DNA of 64,000 nt from Methylobacterium marchantiae (GCF_022179405.1 NZ_BPQT01000004.1:124001-188000); one strand, 5' to 3'. Positions 27,775 to 37,315 are shown, counted from the stretch's first letter. Notes: a model not told the origin generated them from the letters alone. A program made the numbers and translations.

Positions 27775-30672
27775 CTACCCGAAGGCGCCGACCTCGTGCT
27801 GGATCATCCCCGAGAGTTCGCGGACGCGGGCGAAGGATTGGCGGATCGGACCGAAGATCGTCTTGTGCTCCGATTCGTAGGTGCCGACATCGCGCGGGCC
27901 GGCGGGCTCGCCGAAATTGAGCCCGAGTGTCGGATCGGGCGTGACCGGGAAGATCTCGTCCAGCATCGTGAGGCAGCCATCGATATCGAGGCGCAGGAAG
28001 CGCTCGATCAATTGCTCGCGGGTGATGCCCGATTGCGGACGAAAGCCCGGAATATGCACCGCTAGGAACCAGATCCGGTGGATCAGGGCGAGGCGAAGCG
28101 CATGCAGCAGGGTCAGCCGCACCGACATCTTGCCGAGATCGGGAGCCGCCGCCTGCAGGCTCAGCCAATCGCTGGTGAGGCGGCCGAACAGGCGACGCAA
28201 ATCCGGCGCGAGGCGCAGGCGATCCAGGGACATGGCGATGATGACGAGTTCGTCGCGCCGGTCGTCGCGCTGGGTACGCCGCGCCCGCTCTAGCCACATC
28301 GCCGGATCGAGCGTGTCGATATAGGCGCGCAGCACGTCGAGATCGCCGACTGCCGAGGCGTGCTGGGCCAGCCGGAACGCCCGGGAGAACCGGACGGAAT
28401 CACGGCGCATGTCACGGAACAGGTCAGGCGCGCGGCTCGCCGCCCGGCCGAGGCCGTGGAGGGAATTCGCCAGATAGCCGAGCTGGTGCAGGATCGCGTT
28501 GTTGGGGATCGCCCGCATCTGACGCGGATGGGTGATCATGCTGGGGCCGCCGCCGTCGGACTGGCGCGCCACGGGGCGTGAGCCGGTCCGGTCGAGGAGG
28601 CTCGGGCCGAACGTGCCGAGGAGTGCGGCATAGCCGGGGTCGTCCACCAGCGCCTCCATGTCCTGGCGGGCCACGGTGAAGAACTCGGCGGCGAAATCGG
28701 CCTCGCCGTAGATCGGGTCGTCGGCCTCGTCGGCTCCGGGGGCATCAGACAGGACGTAGTCGGCGAAGGAATCATCGTCGGCGACATCGAACGCGAAGAC
28801 GTGCTCGGCGATCCGCTCCACCGTCGCGCGGGCGAGCGCCTGCGTACCGAACATCAGGTAGCCGTCCGAGCCCTGGAAGCTCGATTCGAGGCGGACCTTG
28901 ATCCCGGCCTTGCGGTTCCTTCGGCGGGCGTCTTCCGGCGCGAGATAGGCGAGGCGGTCACGCAGGGAGGTCGGATGTGCGCCGCGCCCGATCGACTCGC
29001 CGTGGGTGTCGAAGATCGCGAGCTCGACACCGGTCAGGTCGTTCTGCACCATCAGGTCGGTGATGCGCAGGCGCAGGCGCTCGATCCAGAAACTCGCGGC
29101 GAGCTGGCCGACATAGCGGCCCGAATCCGAGTAGCCGAACTGCACCGTGAGCCGGCCGATGCGCTTGAGATAGGCCCGCCAATGCGGATTGCGCAGGGCG
29201 TCGTCGAGTACCCGGATGCCTTGTTCCAAGGCACTCGCCGTCTCGAACAGCGGGGTGATCTCGACCTTGTCGCTGATCCCGTAATGCCGGGCGAGCCAGA
29301 GGGCGGCGAGCAGGGTGTAGCCGGTCTCCGTCTCGGCGATGAGGAATCGCACCGGATGGGTGCCGTCCACATGCTTGAGGATCTGCGCGATGGTCATCAT
29401 CAGCCGGGCAGCCGAGGCCCGCTCGGCGGCGAGCGCTCCGAAATCGACGGCCACCGGATGCACGTCGTTGAGAAGCGCATGGATGGTGGAGAGGTGCGAG
29501 CGCCGCTGCGCCGCGTCCGTCGGCTCGCCTTCGAGGTCGATCACCCGACGAACCGCGTTGTGGATCTGGCTGGCGTTGAGCCGGAAATGCGGCAGGGCGT
29601 TCGACAGGCCGTGCGTGGCGATGCCCGAGCGCAGGAGCGCGATGGCGCGCTTGTCCTCGTCGCTCTCCACACCCCCGAGCGCTCCGGCGAGCCCGGCCAG
29701 GATCGGCCCGGAATCGGTCTGTGCCCGCTCGCGCTCGATGATGAGAGCCAGCGCGAAGCGATGGACCGCCTCCAGCGAAGGTTTGGTGCCGAGTCGCGGG
29801 GCGACGGCGAGCTGGCGATTGACGGCCGCCAGCGCGCCCTGCGTCAGGTCGCGCACGACCCTGGTCGCCGGCACGTCAGGCAGGTGGCGCATCACCCGGT
29901 CGAGCTGCATGCGCTTCGATTCCAGGCGGTACCGCAACGTGTCCCACCAGCCGATATCGGTGCGCCCGTCCGTGTCGCAGCCGACCCAGGATGCGATGGC
30001 GAAAGGCTTGGTCACCAGCTCGGACCAGCGGTCGGGCCAGCGGGCGCGCGCAGCATCGAGCAGGCCGGCATTGAAGCTGTCCAGGGCCGTACGGCCGTGA
30101 TTGGCGGCATGACAGGCCTGATCGAACTCGTCGTCGAGGCTGATCCTCGCATCCGGCCGGGTCGAGAGCGTCGCGGCCTTCTCCATCAGGGGCAGGCGCG
30201 CGGCCTCCTTGTCCTGGGATGCGGCCTCGGCGATCAGCCCCGCCACCGCTTTCGGCATGCCGAAAGTCGGGTGGGCGGTGAAGACCACGGCAAAGCCGGT
30301 GCGCCCGACGAGATCGCGAAACGTCTCGAAATCTCCCGCGCTCTTCGGGATCGCCGCCACGAGGCGCGCCGGCATGGTGGAATCCGCCGATGCATGGGCG
30401 TCGCGATCGAGGCCGACATAGCCGCGCAGTCGCTCGGCCCGGGCGACGAGGGATTGCATCCGCAGCCGCGCGAACAAGCTGTCGAGTTCGTCATCGCCGA
30501 TCTCCTCGCGGTCGAAGCGCCGGGTGATCGCGAGGGTCACGGCGAGGACGGGGTTGCGAAACGGATCCTCGCTCGCCTGCTCGCGGGATCCCTCGATCAG
30601 GGCGATGAGATCCTGTTCGAGATCGGCGGGATCGGGCACCGCATGGGCTGGGCTGCGGTCAAGCATGCGCAT
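27775..30672 (-). CDS. divergent phosphoenolpyruvate-carboxylase-like protein
   Basis: 965 aa, the size of bacterial PEPC. Recognisable pieces: FTAHPTFG (catalytic-His motif, normally TAHPTE), SWVGCDTDGR, ITPLFETASALE (metal Glu) and FGYSDSGRYVG (metal Asp). The usual GYSDSxKDxG lysine is Arg here, the FHGRGGT-type mobile loop reads FDTHGESIGRGAHPT, and the conserved C-terminal RNTG is absent (it ends HEVGAFG). Metal ligands are kept but key catalytic residues are not, so bicarbonate fixation on PEP should not be assumed. Start is one of two close ATGs (30672, 30666). Probably monocistronic. Confidence 0.8.
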   Translation of the reverse strand: MRMLDRSPAHAVPDPADLEQDLIALIEGSREQASEDPFRNPVLAVTLAITRRFDREEIGDDELDSLFARLRMQSLVARAERLRGYVGLDRDAHASADSTMPARLVAAIPKSAGDFETFRDLVGRTGFAVVFTAHPTFGMPKAVAGLIAEAASQDKEAARLPLMEKAATLSTRPDARISLDDEFDQACHAANHGRTALDSFNAGLLDAARARWPDRWSELVTKPFAIASWVGCDTDGRTDIGWWDTLRYRLESKRMQLDRVMRHLPDVPATRVVRDLTQGALAAVNRQLAVAPRLGTKPSLEAVHRFALALIIERERAQTDSGPILAGLAGALGGVESDEDKRAIALLRSGIATHGLSNALPHFRLNASQIHNAVRRVIDLEGEPTDAAQRRSHLSTIHALLNDVHPVAVDFGALAAERASAARLMMTIAQILKHVDGTHPVRFLIAETETGYTLLAALWLARHYGISDKVEITPLFETASALEQGIRVLDDALRNPHWRAYLKRIGRLTVQFGYSDSGRYVGQLAASFWIERLRLRITDLMVQNDLTGVELAIFDTHGESIGRGAHPTSLRDRLAYLAPEDARRRNRKAGIKVRLESSFQGSDGYLMFGTQALARATVERIAEHVFAFDVADDDSFADYVLSDAPGADEADDPIYGEADFAAEFFTVARQDMEALVDDPGYAALLGTFGPSLLDRTGSRPVARQSDGGGPSMITHPRQMRAIPNNAILHQLGYLANSLHGLGRAASRAPDLFRDMRRDSVRFSRAFRLAQHASAVGDLDVLRAYIDTLDPAMWLERARRTQRDDRRDELVIIAMSLDRLRLAPDLRRLFGRLTSDWLSLQAAAPDLGKMSVRLTLLHALRLALIHRIWFLAVHIPGFRPQSGITREQLIERFLRLDIDGCLTMLDEIFPVTPDPTLGLNFGEPAGPRDVGTYESEHKTIFGPIRQSFARVRELSGMIQHEVGAFG

Positions 30673-30990
30673 CGATCGACCTTGTCTGGGTAGAGGAAGA
30701 GCAGGGCGGTGTTGAAGTCGAACCGTCTTAGATCAGGTTGGGCGTCGATCCGGCGACAATGGGCGCATGGCGATCCACCATCCACCGCCGGATGGTTTCG
30801 GCTCCGCATCCCCTCGACGCAAGGGTCGAGCAGAGACGCAAGGACCGTTCCGGCCGTGACGCGTCCGATGGCGATGTCGGCGTCGACGCCCCGCCCTCGT
30901 GCGAAAGCACCCATGCGAGACGTGGCAAGTGTCTCGCGATCGGCAGCAAGTGGATGCAACCTGGACCCGGCTGGGGTAACCCTCGGGCCC
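30673..30990. other. non-coding divergent region
   Basis: About 318 bp between the PEPC-like gene and the Lys/Pro-rich secreted protein gene. No convincing frame, hairpin terminator or riboswitch recognised; the region should contain both promoters. Confidence 0.45.
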
Positions 30991-31854
30991 ATGCAGATTT
31001 CTTCGATGCCGCCCCTCCCCTTCGGCAATCCGCTTTTCCCCCTTCGGTCGCGGATGATGGTGGCCGCGAGCCGGCTCGCCCTCACGACCTCGGCCGTCCT
31101 CTTCTCCGTCATGCTGGGGGGCGCACCCGTCTTCGCCCAGGAGGACGCCGCGCCGGCGGGAGAGGTCGAGGCTCCGGCCGCGAAGCCCAAGCCGAAACCG
31201 AAGCCCAGGCCGAAACCGGTGGCGAAACCAGCCGTGAAATCCGGCGAGCCGAAAGATGTCGCGCCCGCCTTGATGCCGGCGGCCAACCTCGCCCCCGTGA
31301 AGCTGCCGGAGCTCATCGTGGTCTGCGACAACGGTCAGGGCGCCTTTTACGAGGGTCATGGCGCGGTCTCGCTCTGGGTGACGCGCAGCGGCACCATCAC
31401 TGTCGACAACCCGCTTCGCCCGCTGACACCGGAGACGACGCAGGTGCTGCAGGTGGTCATCGGCAACAAGGCCGCCACCGCCTTCGGCCCCGATCTCCTG
31501 GCCCTGCGCCGGGGCGGGACGCCTGCATCCTTGGAGGCGGCGACGGGCGGACCGGTGCGCTGGGACGAGCAGCTGACCGTCCTGCCCGATTTTCTCAACG
31601 TCGTTTCCGAGGCCGGCGAGGCCCTGGCGCGGCTCGATCACCGCCGCTGCGGCGATGCTCCGGAGGTCAAGCAGCCTCCTGTCGCCAAGGCGAAGGAGAA
31701 GGAGAAGGAGAAGGCAAAGCCCGTCGCGAAATCACCGCGACAGCCCAAGCCCTCCGCCGGCGAAGGAGCCGGGAGAGAGCCCGGAATCGGGGACGGCGCC
31801 GTCCCGCGAGGCCTGCAATTGCCGCAAGGTGCCATCCCGGCGGGACAACCGTGA
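30991..31854 (+). CDS. secreted protein with Lys-Pro and Lys-Glu repeats
   Basis: 287 aa from the first ATG, or 266 from ATG 31054, whose product starts with a clean signal peptide (MMVAASRLALTTSAVLF...VFAQ). The mature N-terminus carries a KPKPKPKPRPKP tract typical of periplasm-spanning linkers. A folded middle domain (LIVVCDNGQGAFYEGHGAVSLWV ... VLQVVIGNKAATAFG) follows, and the C-terminus is a low-complexity K/E/P tail (KEKEKEK). No family recognised. The Lys-Pro tract recalls TonB-like or cell-wall-binding proteins, but no TonB C-terminal box is present. Confidence 0.7.
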   Translation: MQISSMPPLPFGNPLFPLRSRMMVAASRLALTTSAVLFSVMLGGAPVFAQEDAAPAGEVEAPAAKPKPKPKPRPKPVAKPAVKSGEPKDVAPALMPAANLAPVKLPELIVVCDNGQGAFYEGHGAVSLWVTRSGTITVDNPLRPLTPETTQVLQVVIGNKAATAFGPDLLALRRGGTPASLEAATGGPVRWDEQLTVLPDFLNVVSEAGEALARLDHRRCGDAPEVKQPPVAKAKEKEKEKAKPVAKSPRQPKPSAGEGAGREPGIGDGAVPRGLQLPQGAIPAGQP

Positions 31855-31876
31855 TGGACTCGAAGAGGGGAATGGA

Positions 31877-32305
31877 ATGAAGGCCGCCGAGGTGATCGCC
31901 AGGCTGGGGCTGCAGCCTCATCCGGAAGGCGGCCATTACCGAGAGACGTTTCGCGATCCGAAGGAGATCGACGGCCGCTCCGTCGGAAGCGCGATCTATT
32001 ATCTCCTCGATCTCGGCGAGACCTCCGAATGGCACCGCGTCGATGCCGCCGAGATCTGGTTCTGGCATGCCGGCGCACCGATGGTCATCACCACGAGCCC
32101 GAACGGGCACGACGCCACCGCTACCTATCTCGGCCCCGACCTCGCCCATGGACAGCATCCGCAGATCGTCGTGCCGGCCGGGCATTGGCAGACCGCCACG
32201 AGCCTCGGTTCATGGACCTTGGTGAGTTGCACCGTCTCCCCGGCCTTCCGGTTCGAGGGATTCGAGATGGCCCCGCCGGGCTGGCGGCCGACACCACGAG
32301 GATAG
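31877..32305 (+). CDS. DUF985 cupin-fold protein
   Basis: 142 aa. Starts AAEVIARLGLQPHPEGGHYRETF and continues with IYYLLDLGETSEWHRVDAAEIWFWHAGAP, the cupin_5 / DUF985 pattern (HPEGG and the WHRVxxxE histidine). The family is thought to be a sugar or small-molecule epimerase-like fold with no fixed reaction. It follows the secreted protein by 22 nt, so the two could be cotranscribed. Confidence 0.9.
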   Translation: MKAAEVIARLGLQPHPEGGHYRETFRDPKEIDGRSVGSAIYYLLDLGETSEWHRVDAAEIWFWHAGAPMVITTSPNGHDATATYLGPDLAHGQHPQIVVPAGHWQTATSLGSWTLVSCTVSPAFRFEGFEMAPPGWRPTPRG

Positions 32306-32330
32306 GACCGGACGCTTCGCGGCATCCGGC

Positions 32331-32382
32331 TCCGGGCCCCGGCTCACCGTCCGCTTCGCTGCGGAAGTCCGAGGGAACCGGT
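32331..32382. repeat. palindromic repeat element, half copy D
   Basis: TCCGGGCCCCGGCTCACC and GAGGGAACCGGT correspond to one arm of repeat copies A to C, with the centre CGTCCGCTTCGCTGCGG. The other arm is missing. Like the others it sits just past a leftward gene's stop (8 nt from that of the CNNM gene). Confidence 0.5.
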
Positions 32383-32390
32383 CCTTCGCC

Positions 32391-33695
32391 CTACCCCTCC
32401 TCCTCGCCCTTTTTCGCGATCATCGGAACGAGGGGTGTGATTCTCAGCGAGGTGATGCGGTTCTTGGTCTTTCGCAGCACCTGGAACCGGAAACCGTGGA
32501 AGTTGAAGGCGGTGCCGGTATCGGGAATGGCCCGCGCCTCGTGGATGACGAGGCCGGCGATGGTCGTGGCCTCCTCGTCGGGCAGGCTCCAGTCCATGGC
32601 CCGGTTGAGGTCGCGGATGGCGACGGAGCCGTCGGCATTCACCGAGCCGTCGCCCTGGGGCCGCACGCCCGAGACCGCGACATCGTGCTCGTCGGCGATG
32701 TCGCCGACGATCTCCTCCAGGATATCCTCGAGGGTGACGAGGCCCATCACCTCGCCGTACTCGTCGACGACGAGGGCGAAATGGGTCTTCTTGGTGAGGA
32801 AGGCCTTGAGTTGATCGCGGAGCGACGTCGTATCGGGCACGAACCAGGTTTCGAGAGCCAGGGCCTCGACCTTCAGACCCGACGCATCGCCACCGGCCGC
32901 ATCGAGGGCGCGCAGAAGATCCTTGGCGTGGAGAACGCCGATGATGTTCTCGGAGGTGCCGCGCCAGAGCGGCATGCGGGTATAGGGAGAGGCCAGAACC
33001 TCCCGCACGATCTCCTCAGAGGGCAGGTCGGCGTTGATGATGCGCATTTTTGTGCGGTGCACCATGACCTCGGAGACGGTCAGTTCGTGCAGATCGAGGA
33101 GGCCGCCGAGCATGTCGCGCTCGGCTTTGGCGACACCGCCCTCGCGATGAAGCAGGGCGACCTGCCCCCGGATCTCCTCGGTGGGAGAGAGGATCGACTG
33201 ATGCTCGCCGATGGTGACGCCGAAGGGGCGCAGCATCAGCCTGACCAGATTCTCGATGGCGATGGCCGCCGGCCCGAGGAGCGCCACCATGAAGGCGACG
33301 GGCCGTGCCATGAAGAGCGCGGCCTGGTCCGGCTTGTTGATGGCGAGGGTCTTCGGCAGCACCTCGGCGAAGACGATGACCAGGACAGACATCACGCCCG
33401 TGGCGTAGAGCACGCCGCTCTTGCCGAAGATCGTCGTCAGCACACTGGTGGTGAAGGCCGAGGCGCCGATGGCGACGATGTTGTAGCCGATCAGCATGGC
33501 GCCGATGAAACGCTCGCGCGAGGCGAGGATGCGGTTCACGAGGCGTGCGCGGAGGTCCCCGCTGTTCTCCAGGGAGAGCATCCGAGCCCGAGAGGCGGCA
33601 GTGAACGCGGTCTCGGCCCCCGCGAAGAAGGCCGAGAGCAGCAGCGACATCACCACGATGCTCGCGGCGAGCCAGAGATCGGTATGCGTATCCAT
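32391..33695 (-). CDS. CNNM/CorC-type membrane protein with CBS pair
   Basis: 434 aa. N-terminal DUF21 transmembrane domain (four helices; LLLSAFFAGAETAFTAASRARM is the signature), a tandem CBS pair (VMVHRTKMRII...YTRMPLWRGTSENIIGVLHAKDLL and FALVVDEYGEVMGLVTLEDILEEIVGDI) and a C-terminal CorC_HlyC domain (GTAFNFHGFRFQVLRKTKNRITSLRI). Relatives handle magnesium or cobalt efflux. Divergent from dapD. Confidence 0.93.
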   Translation of the reverse strand: MDTHTDLWLAASIVVMSLLLSAFFAGAETAFTAASRARMLSLENSGDLRARLVNRILASRERFIGAMLIGYNIVAIGASAFTTSVLTTIFGKSGVLYATGVMSVLVIVFAEVLPKTLAINKPDQAALFMARPVAFMVALLGPAAIAIENLVRLMLRPFGVTIGEHQSILSPTEEIRGQVALLHREGGVAKAERDMLGGLLDLHELTVSEVMVHRTKMRIINADLPSEEIVREVLASPYTRMPLWRGTSENIIGVLHAKDLLRALDAAGGDASGLKVEALALETWFVPDTTSLRDQLKAFLTKKTHFALVVDEYGEVMGLVTLEDILEEIVGDIADEHDVAVSGVRPQGDGSVNADGSVAIRDLNRAMDWSLPDEEATTIAGLVIHEARAIPDTGTAFNFHGFRFQVLRKTKNRITSLRITPLVPMIAKKGEEEG

Positions 33696-33926
33696 CAGGC
33701 GGTCGTCGCACCAGGGCGCGTCATCCCGGCACGGTGCCGGTCTTGGCGAGGCCTTCTCTTAGTACCAACCCACGACCGAATCGATCCTGTGGTTCGAAGC
33801 GCGTGGCCGCGCGGGAGGGCATGGAGCAAGCCTCTCCCCACAAACCTCACTCCCCATCCGTGATGGGTGACAGGCCCGGCCGCCTTTTGTAAGCACAGCC
33901 CTCCCCTTACCGACCGGAATGCCCCC

Positions 33927-34769
33927 ATGTCCCATGCCGACCTCGCCGCCACCATCGAGACTGCCTGGGAGGAGCGCGCCGGCATCGACACCTCCACCAA
34001 GGGCGCCGTGCGCGACGCCGTGGACGAGGCCCTCGACCTGCTCGATTCCGGCAAGGTCCGTGTGGCCGAGAAGGCCGGCGAGGAGTGGCAGGTCAACCAG
34101 TGGCTCAAGAAGGCGGTGCTGCTGTCCTTCCGGCTCAACGACATGGAGATCATCCATGGCGGCGCCGGCGGCGCGAACTGGTGGGACAAGGTCCCCTCGA
34201 AGTTCGAGGGCTGGAAGAAGAAGCACTTTCGCGAGGCGGGCTTCCGCGCGGTGCCGGGCTGTATCGTGCGGCGCGGCTCCTACATCGCGCCCGGCGCGGT
34301 GCTGATGCCGTCCTTCATCAATCTCGGCGCCCATGTGGGCGAGGGCACGATGGTCGACACCTGGGTCACCATCGGCTCCTGCGCGCAGGTGGGGAAGAAC
34401 TGCCACATCTCCGGCGGTGCCGGCATCGCCGGCGTGCTCGAGCCGCTCCAGGCCAACCCGGTCATCATCGAGGACGATTGCTTTATCGGCGCCCGCGCCG
34501 AAGTGGCCGAGGGCGTGATCGTCGGCCAGGGCAGCGTGCTCTCCATGGGCGTCTATATCGGCGCCTCCACCAAGATCATCGACCGCAGCACCGGCGAGGT
34601 CATGTACGGCCGCGTGCCGCCCTACTCGGTGGTGGTCTCCGGCACCACGCCCGGCAAGGATCTGCCCGACGGCACGCCCGGCCCCGGCCTCTACTGCGCC
34701 GTGATCGTCAAGCGCGTGGATGCCGGCACCCGCTCCAAGACCGCCATCAACGAGTTGCTTCGCACCTGA
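33927..34769 (+). CDS. dapD: 2,3,4,5-tetrahydropyridine-2,6-dicarboxylate N-succinyltransferase
   Basis: 280 aa left-handed beta-helix acyltransferase of the lysine / meso-Dap pathway (succinyl branch). The hexapeptide region is [36 protein letters not shown], followed by [22 protein letters not shown]; the catalytic Asp/Glu surroundings are present. ATG at 33927 gives the standard length; a longer frame upstream is not protein-like. dapE is not adjacent; the next gene is an unrelated hydrolase-fold protein. Confidence 0.96.
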   Translation: MSHADLAATIETAWEERAGIDTSTKGAVRDAVDEALDLLDSGKVRVAEKAGEEWQVNQWLKKAVLLSFRLNDMEIIHGGAGGANWWDKVPSKFEGWKKKHFREAGFRAVPGCIVRRGSYIAPGAVLMPSFINLGAHVGEGTMVDTWVTIGSCAQVGKNCHISGGAGIAGVLEPLQANPVIIEDDCFIGARAEVAEGVIVGQGSVLSMGVYIGASTKIIDRSTGEVMYGRVPPYSVVVSGTTPGKDLPDGTPGPGLYCAVIVKRVDAGTRSKTAINELLRT

Positions 34770-34948
34770 GGCAGCCCCTCGGTCTTCGCCTCTCTCCCAA
34801 GCTGCGCGGCCCACCTCCCCGCGCAGAGGAGGTTGGCCGAGCATGCGATTCGATCCGGCTCGCGACGCCGGGTCGCCCTGTGCGGAGGTCGGTGGCGCCA
34901 TAGATTTTCGAACTGACGCAGGTCGTGACGGATGAGGGGTTGCGAGCG

Positions 34949-35827
34949 ATGATCGAACCGGCCCACTCCACCCGCGGCTTCCAGCTCGACGTGCGGGAGC
35001 GCAAGGTGCCGACGCCCTGCGACATCGTCGGGAGCGGCCCGGCCGCGCTGCTGCTACCGGCCCTGTCGTCGATCTCGGCGCGCGCCGAGATGCGGCCCCT
35101 CGCCAAAAATCTCGGCCACGATTATCGCTGTCTCGTCCCCGATTGGCCGGGCTTCGGGAACCATCCGCGTTCCCGGATCTCCATGGAACCGGTGACCTTC
35201 CATGCGTTCATGGACGCCCTGATCGCGGCGGTACCAGGTCCGTATGCGATCGGCGTCGCGGCGGGCCATGCGGCACCTTATCTGGTGGCCGCCGCGCGAC
35301 GGCATCCAGGCATGTTCGACCGGCTCGTTCTCGTGGCGCCCACGTGGCGTGGGCCGCTGCCCACCGCCATGGGCGAATCGCGCCGCGGACTGTTCTCGGG
35401 CATCCGCAAGGTGATCGAGTTCCCGCTCATCGGCGAGGCGTTCTATCGGGTCAACATCAGCCCGCCGGTGATCGGCCGGATGATGCGCGCGCATGTCTAT
35501 GCCGATCCCGACCATGTCACGCCCGGCATCATCGCCGACAAGCACGCCGTCACCCTCCAGCCCGGCGGTCGGTTCGGCACGGCCGCCTTCGTCACCGGTG
35601 GCCTCGACCCGTTCAAGGCCCGCAAGGATTTCCTCGCCCTGTTCGAAGGGGACGATCTTCCCCCGATCCTCGTGCTGCGCCCGGAGCGCGCACCCCGCCG
35701 CTCAGGCGCCGAGATGGATGCGCTCATCGCCTCCGGCCGCGTGGCCAAGGCGTCGATCCCGGGTGCCCTGAGCCCGCACGAGGAATATCCGGGTGAGGTG
35801 GCCGCCGCGATCCGCGCCAACCTCTGA
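34949..35827 (+). CDS. alpha/beta-hydrolase-fold protein lacking the catalytic triad
   Basis: 292 aa with the alpha/beta fold (LLLPALSSISARAEM, CLVPDWPGFGNHPRS, LVLVAPTWRGPL). The nucleophile elbow, normally G-x-S-x-G, reads GVAAGHAAP, so the Ser is Ala. The acid position (VLRPERAP) has no Asp, and the final His motif reads GALSPHEEYP with the catalytic His displaced. It is probably a non-enzymatic relative. ATG 34949 is favoured (GAGGGG upstream); GTG 34925 is possible. It follows dapD by about 180 nt. No function is proposed. Confidence 0.75.
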   Translation: MIEPAHSTRGFQLDVRERKVPTPCDIVGSGPAALLLPALSSISARAEMRPLAKNLGHDYRCLVPDWPGFGNHPRSRISMEPVTFHAFMDALIAAVPGPYAIGVAAGHAAPYLVAAARRHPGMFDRLVLVAPTWRGPLPTAMGESRRGLFSGIRKVIEFPLIGEAFYRVNISPPVIGRMMRAHVYADPDHVTPGIIADKHAVTLQPGGRFGTAAFVTGGLDPFKARKDFLALFEGDDLPPILVLRPERAPRRSGAEMDALIASGRVAKASIPGALSPHEEYPGEVAAAIRANL

Positions 35828-36032
35828 CATCGGCGCGGGCCGCGTCCGCATCGCTGTGCCGACGACAGAAATGTATCGGAGGAAGAAAGAGACCCAGGAA
35901 ACGATCGGCCATCAAATCCATTACGGAATGGAGAAATGTCATGCGCTCAGGGTGCCATACGAGTGTCGTTCAGGGACAGTATGGCCAAATGCAGTCTGAC
36001 GATCCCGACGTCCTTCATCCAGAGCCGCTGTC

Positions 36033-36923
36033 ATGTCTCCCCTGCTTCCCGCTGTCGCGTCGCTCGCGCTGACGTCATTCGCACTGATGACGGGCTCGAC
36101 CTGGGCGCAGGTCCCCGCCCCGAACACCCTTGATCCGAGCGCGACCGAGGCGAGGCCCCGTTCGGCTCCGGCCGTGGCGACGACGCCGCTGACGCCGGGC
36201 AAGGCCGCACGGGCTCCCTACCTCTCCGACGCTACTGCGCCGGATGCCGTCGCGATCCTGCCTCCTCCGCCCCGTGGACAATCTGCTGCCGAAGCGGCGG
36301 ACAAGACGGTGTTCTCGGCGACCCGCGCCCTCAAGGGCAGCGCACGCTGGGACCTCGCCACGGCCGACGTGGCCGACGGACCTTCCGCCATTCTCGACGA
36401 TTTCGCCTGCGTGCTCGGCCGCAAGATCGACCAGTCCCGTTCTCCGGCCCTGATGACGCTGCTGGAGCGGACCCGCCTCGACATCAGCCGGGCCACCCGC
36501 TCGCTCAAGGAGCATTATCGCCGGCTGCGTCCTTTCGTCGGCAACGAGGCCGAGATCTGCGTGGCACGGACGCGCGAACTCGGCGACGCCTATAGTTTCC
36601 CGTCCAGCCATGCCACCCAGGGATGGGCCTATGCGTCCATTCTCGCGGCCCTCGTCCCCGAGAAGGCGACGCAGTTCTTCGTGCGCGGCAAGGCCTATGG
36701 CGAGAACCGCATCGTCTGCGGTGTGCATTGGGCAAGCGATGTCGAGGCCGGACGTACGACCGCCAGCGTCGTCGTCAGCTCGCTCCAGGGTGATGCAGGC
36801 TTCCGTGCGGATTTCGAACGCGCTCGCGTCGAACTCGCAAAGAACCTTTCTCAGGAAGGTTCGCCTCCCGATCAGGCCATCTGTGCTCGCGAAACCTCGG
36901 CGCTGCGCGAGCCGATCTTGTAG
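36033..36923 (+). CDS. periplasmic PAP2 / class A acid-phosphatase-like protein
   Basis: 296 aa, signal peptide about 25 residues (ending TWAQ), a Pro/Ala-rich spacer, then a PAP2 core with all three signatures: KEHYRRLRP, FPSSHATQGWAYAS (PSGH-type with Ser) and GENRIVCGVHWASDVEAG. The histidine in the last block is the phospho-acceptor. It would hydrolyse phosphomonoesters in the periplasm. Upstream (35828-36032) is non-coding. Confidence 0.92.
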   Translation: MSPLLPAVASLALTSFALMTGSTWAQVPAPNTLDPSATEARPRSAPAVATTPLTPGKAARAPYLSDATAPDAVAILPPPPRGQSAAEAADKTVFSATRALKGSARWDLATADVADGPSAILDDFACVLGRKIDQSRSPALMTLLERTRLDISRATRSLKEHYRRLRPFVGNEAEICVARTRELGDAYSFPSSHATQGWAYASILAALVPEKATQFFVRGKAYGENRIVCGVHWASDVEAGRTTASVVVSSLQGDAGFRADFERARVELAKNLSQEGSPPDQAICARETSALREPIL

Positions 36924-37162
36924 CGTCGAACTACTCTAAGCTTATATACCGAAACACTTTTTTTATATCCAAGCTCGGGACCTTCAAGAGCACGCCTGTC
37001 GCCTTCATTGGCGGCAGGCGTTCCAGGAAGCTCCCCATGCCCCGACTCCTCCGATCGACCTAGCGCGAAGCCCCGCTTCGGCGGATCGGGCTAGGCAGGT
37101 TTCGCAGAAGTGGTCCCCGGTTCTGCGACAAGAACCTGCGACGCATCGATAAGCCAAGCTGG
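36924..37162. other. non-coding region with two palindromes
   Basis: No gene seen. A 12-bp-arm hairpin ACGCCTGTCGCC / GGCGGCAGGCGT (36992-37021, one G-T pair) lies after the phosphatase gene and may end its transcript although no T-run follows. At about 37098-37148, TTTCGCAGAA...TTCTGCGAC then AACCTGCGACGC resembles the short palindromic intergenic repeats common in Hyphomicrobiales. Confidence 0.45.
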
Positions 37163-37315
37163 GTGAAGCGTTGGCTTACCAACGCGAACCTGCTTAGCGG
37201 CGACCATTGGAACTGCCCTGGCGACGGGCACGGTCGCGCTGAGTTCCAGGGCCTACGCACAGGAAGCCGCCGTCACCATCGATCAGCTCTCGGTGACGGC
37301 CTACCCTCTCCCGAA
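37163..37315 (+). pseudogene. remnant of a TonB-dependent receptor (signal peptide and first mature residues)
   Basis: GTG AAG CGT TGG opens a short basic segment (KRWLTNANLL). A shift of frame then gives AATIGTALATGTVALSSRAYAQ, a signal peptide ending in AYAQ, and EAAVTIDQLSVTAYPLPNEEG, the typical opening of a TonB-dependent receptor. Immediately after this comes a strong terminator instead of the roughly 700-codon plug and barrel. An internal deletion that left both ends is the simplest reading. Confidence 0.5.
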
